Shown here piece by piece: positions 62,386-64,000 of a stretch of DNA of 64,000 nt. The DNA comes from Agarivorans sp. TSD2052 (GTDB lineage Bacteria > Pseudomonadota > Gammaproteobacteria > Enterobacterales > Celerinatantimonadaceae). Where the stretch lies: contig NZ_CP096670.1 in NCBI RefSeq assembly GCF_023238625.1, positions 671,501 to 735,500 on the forward strand, written 5' to 3'. The position numbers and the translations under genes are program-made. The notes beneath the pieces were generated by a model. The model was not told the origin of the DNA and made no database searches. It saw nothing but the letters and a program-made list of their open reading frames with translations. Position 1 is the first letter of the stretch. Every line of letters starts with the position of its first letter.

Positions 62386-63920
62386 GGGTGGCTATCCTGT
62401 GACGACGCAGATAGCGGCGCTGCCTGGTTTTGTAAACCTGCCGCCAAAAACATGATTTGTTCTTCATTAATGTCTTGGTCATGTAACTCTCCCTGAATGC
62501 GACCTTCACGCATCACCAATACTCGGTGAGCGAGCCCAATTAACTCTTCCATGTCTGAAGAAATAACTACCACCGCCAAACCTTGCTCGGTCATGCTTTG
62601 AACAAAGTGGTAAATTTCTTTTTTAGTGTTCACATCTACCCCGCGGGTGGGCTCGTCCAAAATCAGAATTTGTGGTTGAGTATCCATCCATTTGGACAGG
62701 TAAACTTTTTGTTGATTACCTCCGCTTAGGTAAAGTAATTCGGTATCTAATGAGGCGGCTTTAATGTCGAATTTACGTACATATTGCTCTGCCTTTTCAC
62801 GGGTTTTAGCGTGATTTATCAAGCCATTGCTATAGTTTTTAAGTGAAATTAAGCTAATGTTTTCGGGTAAGTTAAAGCTCATAGTAAGGCCGCAGCCTTG
62901 ACGGTCTTCGCTTAAATAGGCCAAGCCATGTCTTACGGCGTCTTTAATGTTGTGGATTTGTACCGCTTGTTGCTGAACATAAATGTCTCCGTGTTGGCGG
63001 CGGCGTAAACCCATAATGGCTTCAGCGGTTTCGGTGCGGCCGCTGCCAATTAAGCCTGCAAAACCTAATACTTCGCCTTGGCGCACTTCAAAGCTAATAT
63101 CACTGAGCAAGTTTTTCACAGCGAGGTTTTCAACTTTTAATGCCACTTTGCTTTGTACAATAGAGCGGGGCGGGAATACCTGATTCAGCTCTCTCCCTAC
63201 CATTTTTCGCGCCATGTCTTGCTCGTCAATCTCGCTAACTTGGTCTATTGATATAAGCGCACCATCGCGCAAGATCATCAGGCGATCGCACAGTTTTTTC
63301 ACCTCTTTAAGTTTGTGAGAGATAAACAAAATGGTTACGCCTTGGGCTTTAAGTTTGTCGATAAGTGTAAATAGCACGGTGACTTCTTGGCTGGTTAATA
63401 CCGTAGTGGGCTCGTCCATAATCAGAATGCGGGCGTCATTCACCAAGGCCTTAGCTATCTCTACCATTTGTTTTTCAGCCACGCTGAGTTCTTCAATAAG
63501 TGCATCAGGCGAAAGGCTGGTTTCCAATAAGCTCAACAGTTGATTAGTGCGCAGGCGCATTGCTTTTTTGTTTAACAGCACCTTGCCTTTAAGCTCTTGG
63601 CCAAGAAAGATATTCTCAAATACGCTTAAGCTAGCGATGAGGTTAAATTCTTGGGGGATCATCGCAATGCCCAACGCTTTGGCATCTGCTGGGCTAGTGA
63701 TGTCAACCGCTTTACCCGCCACCGAGACTTGGCCTTCGCTACGCTGATAAATCCCAGAGATAATTTTCAGTAGGGTTGATTTACCCGCACCATTTTCGCC
63801 GAGAATGCCCATTACCTCACCTGGCAGCACCTGCACACTTATGCCATGCAGTACTTGCACGCCAGAGAAGCTTTTGGATATTTTCTCTAGGCTAAGGATG
63901 GGTTCTTCAGGCAAGTTCAT
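62382..63920 (-). CDS. Sugar ABC transporter ATP-binding protein (RbsA/MglA-like, double NBD)
   Basis: 512 residues from ATG 63920, with GGAG 6-7 nt upstream; the frame also extends to 63953 but overlaps the previous gene more. Two fused nucleotide-binding domains: the first with GENGAGKST, LSVAEKQMVEIAKAL and LIMDEPTT, the second with a degenerate Walker A (GLIGSGRTE), LSGGNQQKVYLSKWM and LILDEPTRGVD. This asymmetry is normal for the CUT2 family. The start overlaps the stop of the upstream partial gene by 14 bp. Confidence 0.95.
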   Translation of the reverse strand: MNLPEEPILSLEKISKSFSGVQVLHGISVQVLPGEVMGILGENGAGKSTLLKIISGIYQRSEGQVSVAGKAVDITSPADAKALGIAMIPQEFNLIASLSVFENIFLGQELKGKVLLNKKAMRLRTNQLLSLLETSLSPDALIEELSVAEKQMVEIAKALVNDARILIMDEPTTVLTSQEVTVLFTLIDKLKAQGVTILFISHKLKEVKKLCDRLMILRDGALISIDQVSEIDEQDMARKMVGRELNQVFPPRSIVQSKVALKVENLAVKNLLSDISFEVRQGEVLGFAGLIGSGRTETAEAIMGLRRRQHGDIYVQQQAVQIHNIKDAVRHGLAYLSEDRQGCGLTMSFNLPENISLISLKNYSNGLINHAKTREKAEQYVRKFDIKAASLDTELLYLSGGNQQKVYLSKWMDTQPQILILDEPTRGVDVNTKKEIYHFVQSMTEQGLAVVVISSDMEELIGLAHRVLVMREGRIQGELHDQDINEEQIMFLAAGLQNQAAPLSASSQDSHP

Positions 63921-64000
63921 GCACGTTCTCCAAACGAGTCCATTTACCGTCATTTTGCGAGGAATGGATCATCGCATTGATAAATTGCAAACCCTCCACG
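63907..64000 (-). CDS. C-terminal fragment, probable Gfo/Idh/MocA-family oxidoreductase
   Basis: An open frame runs in from the window edge and ends with TGA at 63909-63907, 30 residues: VEGLQFINAMIHSSQNDGKW, then TRLENVHELA. The pattern of a helix with a small-residue face, S-x-x-x-x-G-x-W-x-x-L, is typical of the C-terminus of sugar or inositol dehydrogenases of this family. It overlaps the ATPase start by 14 bp, so it belongs to the same operon. Based on 30 residues, so the family call is tentative. Confidence 0.5.
   Translation of the reverse strand, partial: VEGLQFINAMIHSSQNDGKWTRLENVHELA

Overview
The window looks like a chromosomal segment of a marine gammaproteobacterium of the Alteromonadales/Vibrionales type (Shewanella-, Agarivorans- or Alteromonas-like). 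This is an inference from gene content: a transketolase-epd-pgk-fbaA central-carbon cluster, a TtpC-type TonB2 cluster with DUF3450, DUF3634 and PA3496-type small proteins, and a LapA/BpfA giant-adhesin locus in the gene order known from Shewanella. I see no phage, insertion sequence, integron, CRISPR array, rRNA or tRNA gene.

Layout. 1-3.8 kb: an SMC-like ATPase of the DUF3584 family (minus strand), translationally coupled to a gene cut by the window edge. 4-8.9 kb: small housekeeping and unknown genes, including a queuosine-precursor transporter (yhhQ) preceded by a sequence that folds as a preQ1-I riboswitch overlapping its ribosome binding site, DUF2059, DUF3859 and VOC proteins, a 55-codon PA3496-like protein, a cytochrome b561/YceI pair and DUF3634. 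8.9-12.2 kb: three glycosyltransferases. 12.3-14.9 kb: a LysR regulator divergent from a formate/nitrite channel fused to two CBS domains, with a perfect inverted repeat between them. 14.9-19.8 kb: a six-gene overlapping operon DUF3450-ttpC(exbB1)-exbB2-exbD-tonB-TPR. 20.1-26.6 kb: a GGDEF-EAL protein, ArfB, an AGE-family sugar isomerase, a CPA1 antiporter and a solute-binding protein. 26.7-31 kb: a periplasmic protein that I read as four tandem retropepsin-like lobes (only the outer two keep DTG), divergent from a 620-residue coiled-coil protein. 31.4-39.7 kb: metK with a tandem MetJ operator, a ClC-family protein without the gating glutamate, and tkt-epd-pgk-fbaA with a terminator after tkt, pgk and fbaA.

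40.1-59.2 kb is the main accessory block. It holds a 3402-residue LapA/BpfA-type adhesin, its type I exporter (ABC protein, membrane fusion protein, TolC-like protein), an OmpA-like lipoprotein, the periplasmic protease LapG, the c-di-GMP receptor LapD, and a SIMPL-domain protein. By the established Lap mechanism, LapD bound to c-di-GMP sequesters LapG; when c-di-GMP falls, LapG cuts the adhesin at its N-terminal TAAG site and the cell detaches. The adhesin contains 25 in-frame units of exactly 267 bp, with evidence of recent block duplication.

59.3-64 kb: a transglutaminase-fold protein and, on the minus strand, a ribose-type sugar ABC transporter (binding protein, permease, double ATPase) whose operon begins with a gene cut by the window edge, probably a Gfo/Idh/MocA oxidoreductase.

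The most unusual items are the quadruplicated retropepsin-like protein, the FNT-CBS fusion with an internal ribosome binding site at the fusion joint, the SMC-like ATPase with its unknown partner, and the mosaic 267-bp array. All database-level statements are from memory of protein families; no search was run.
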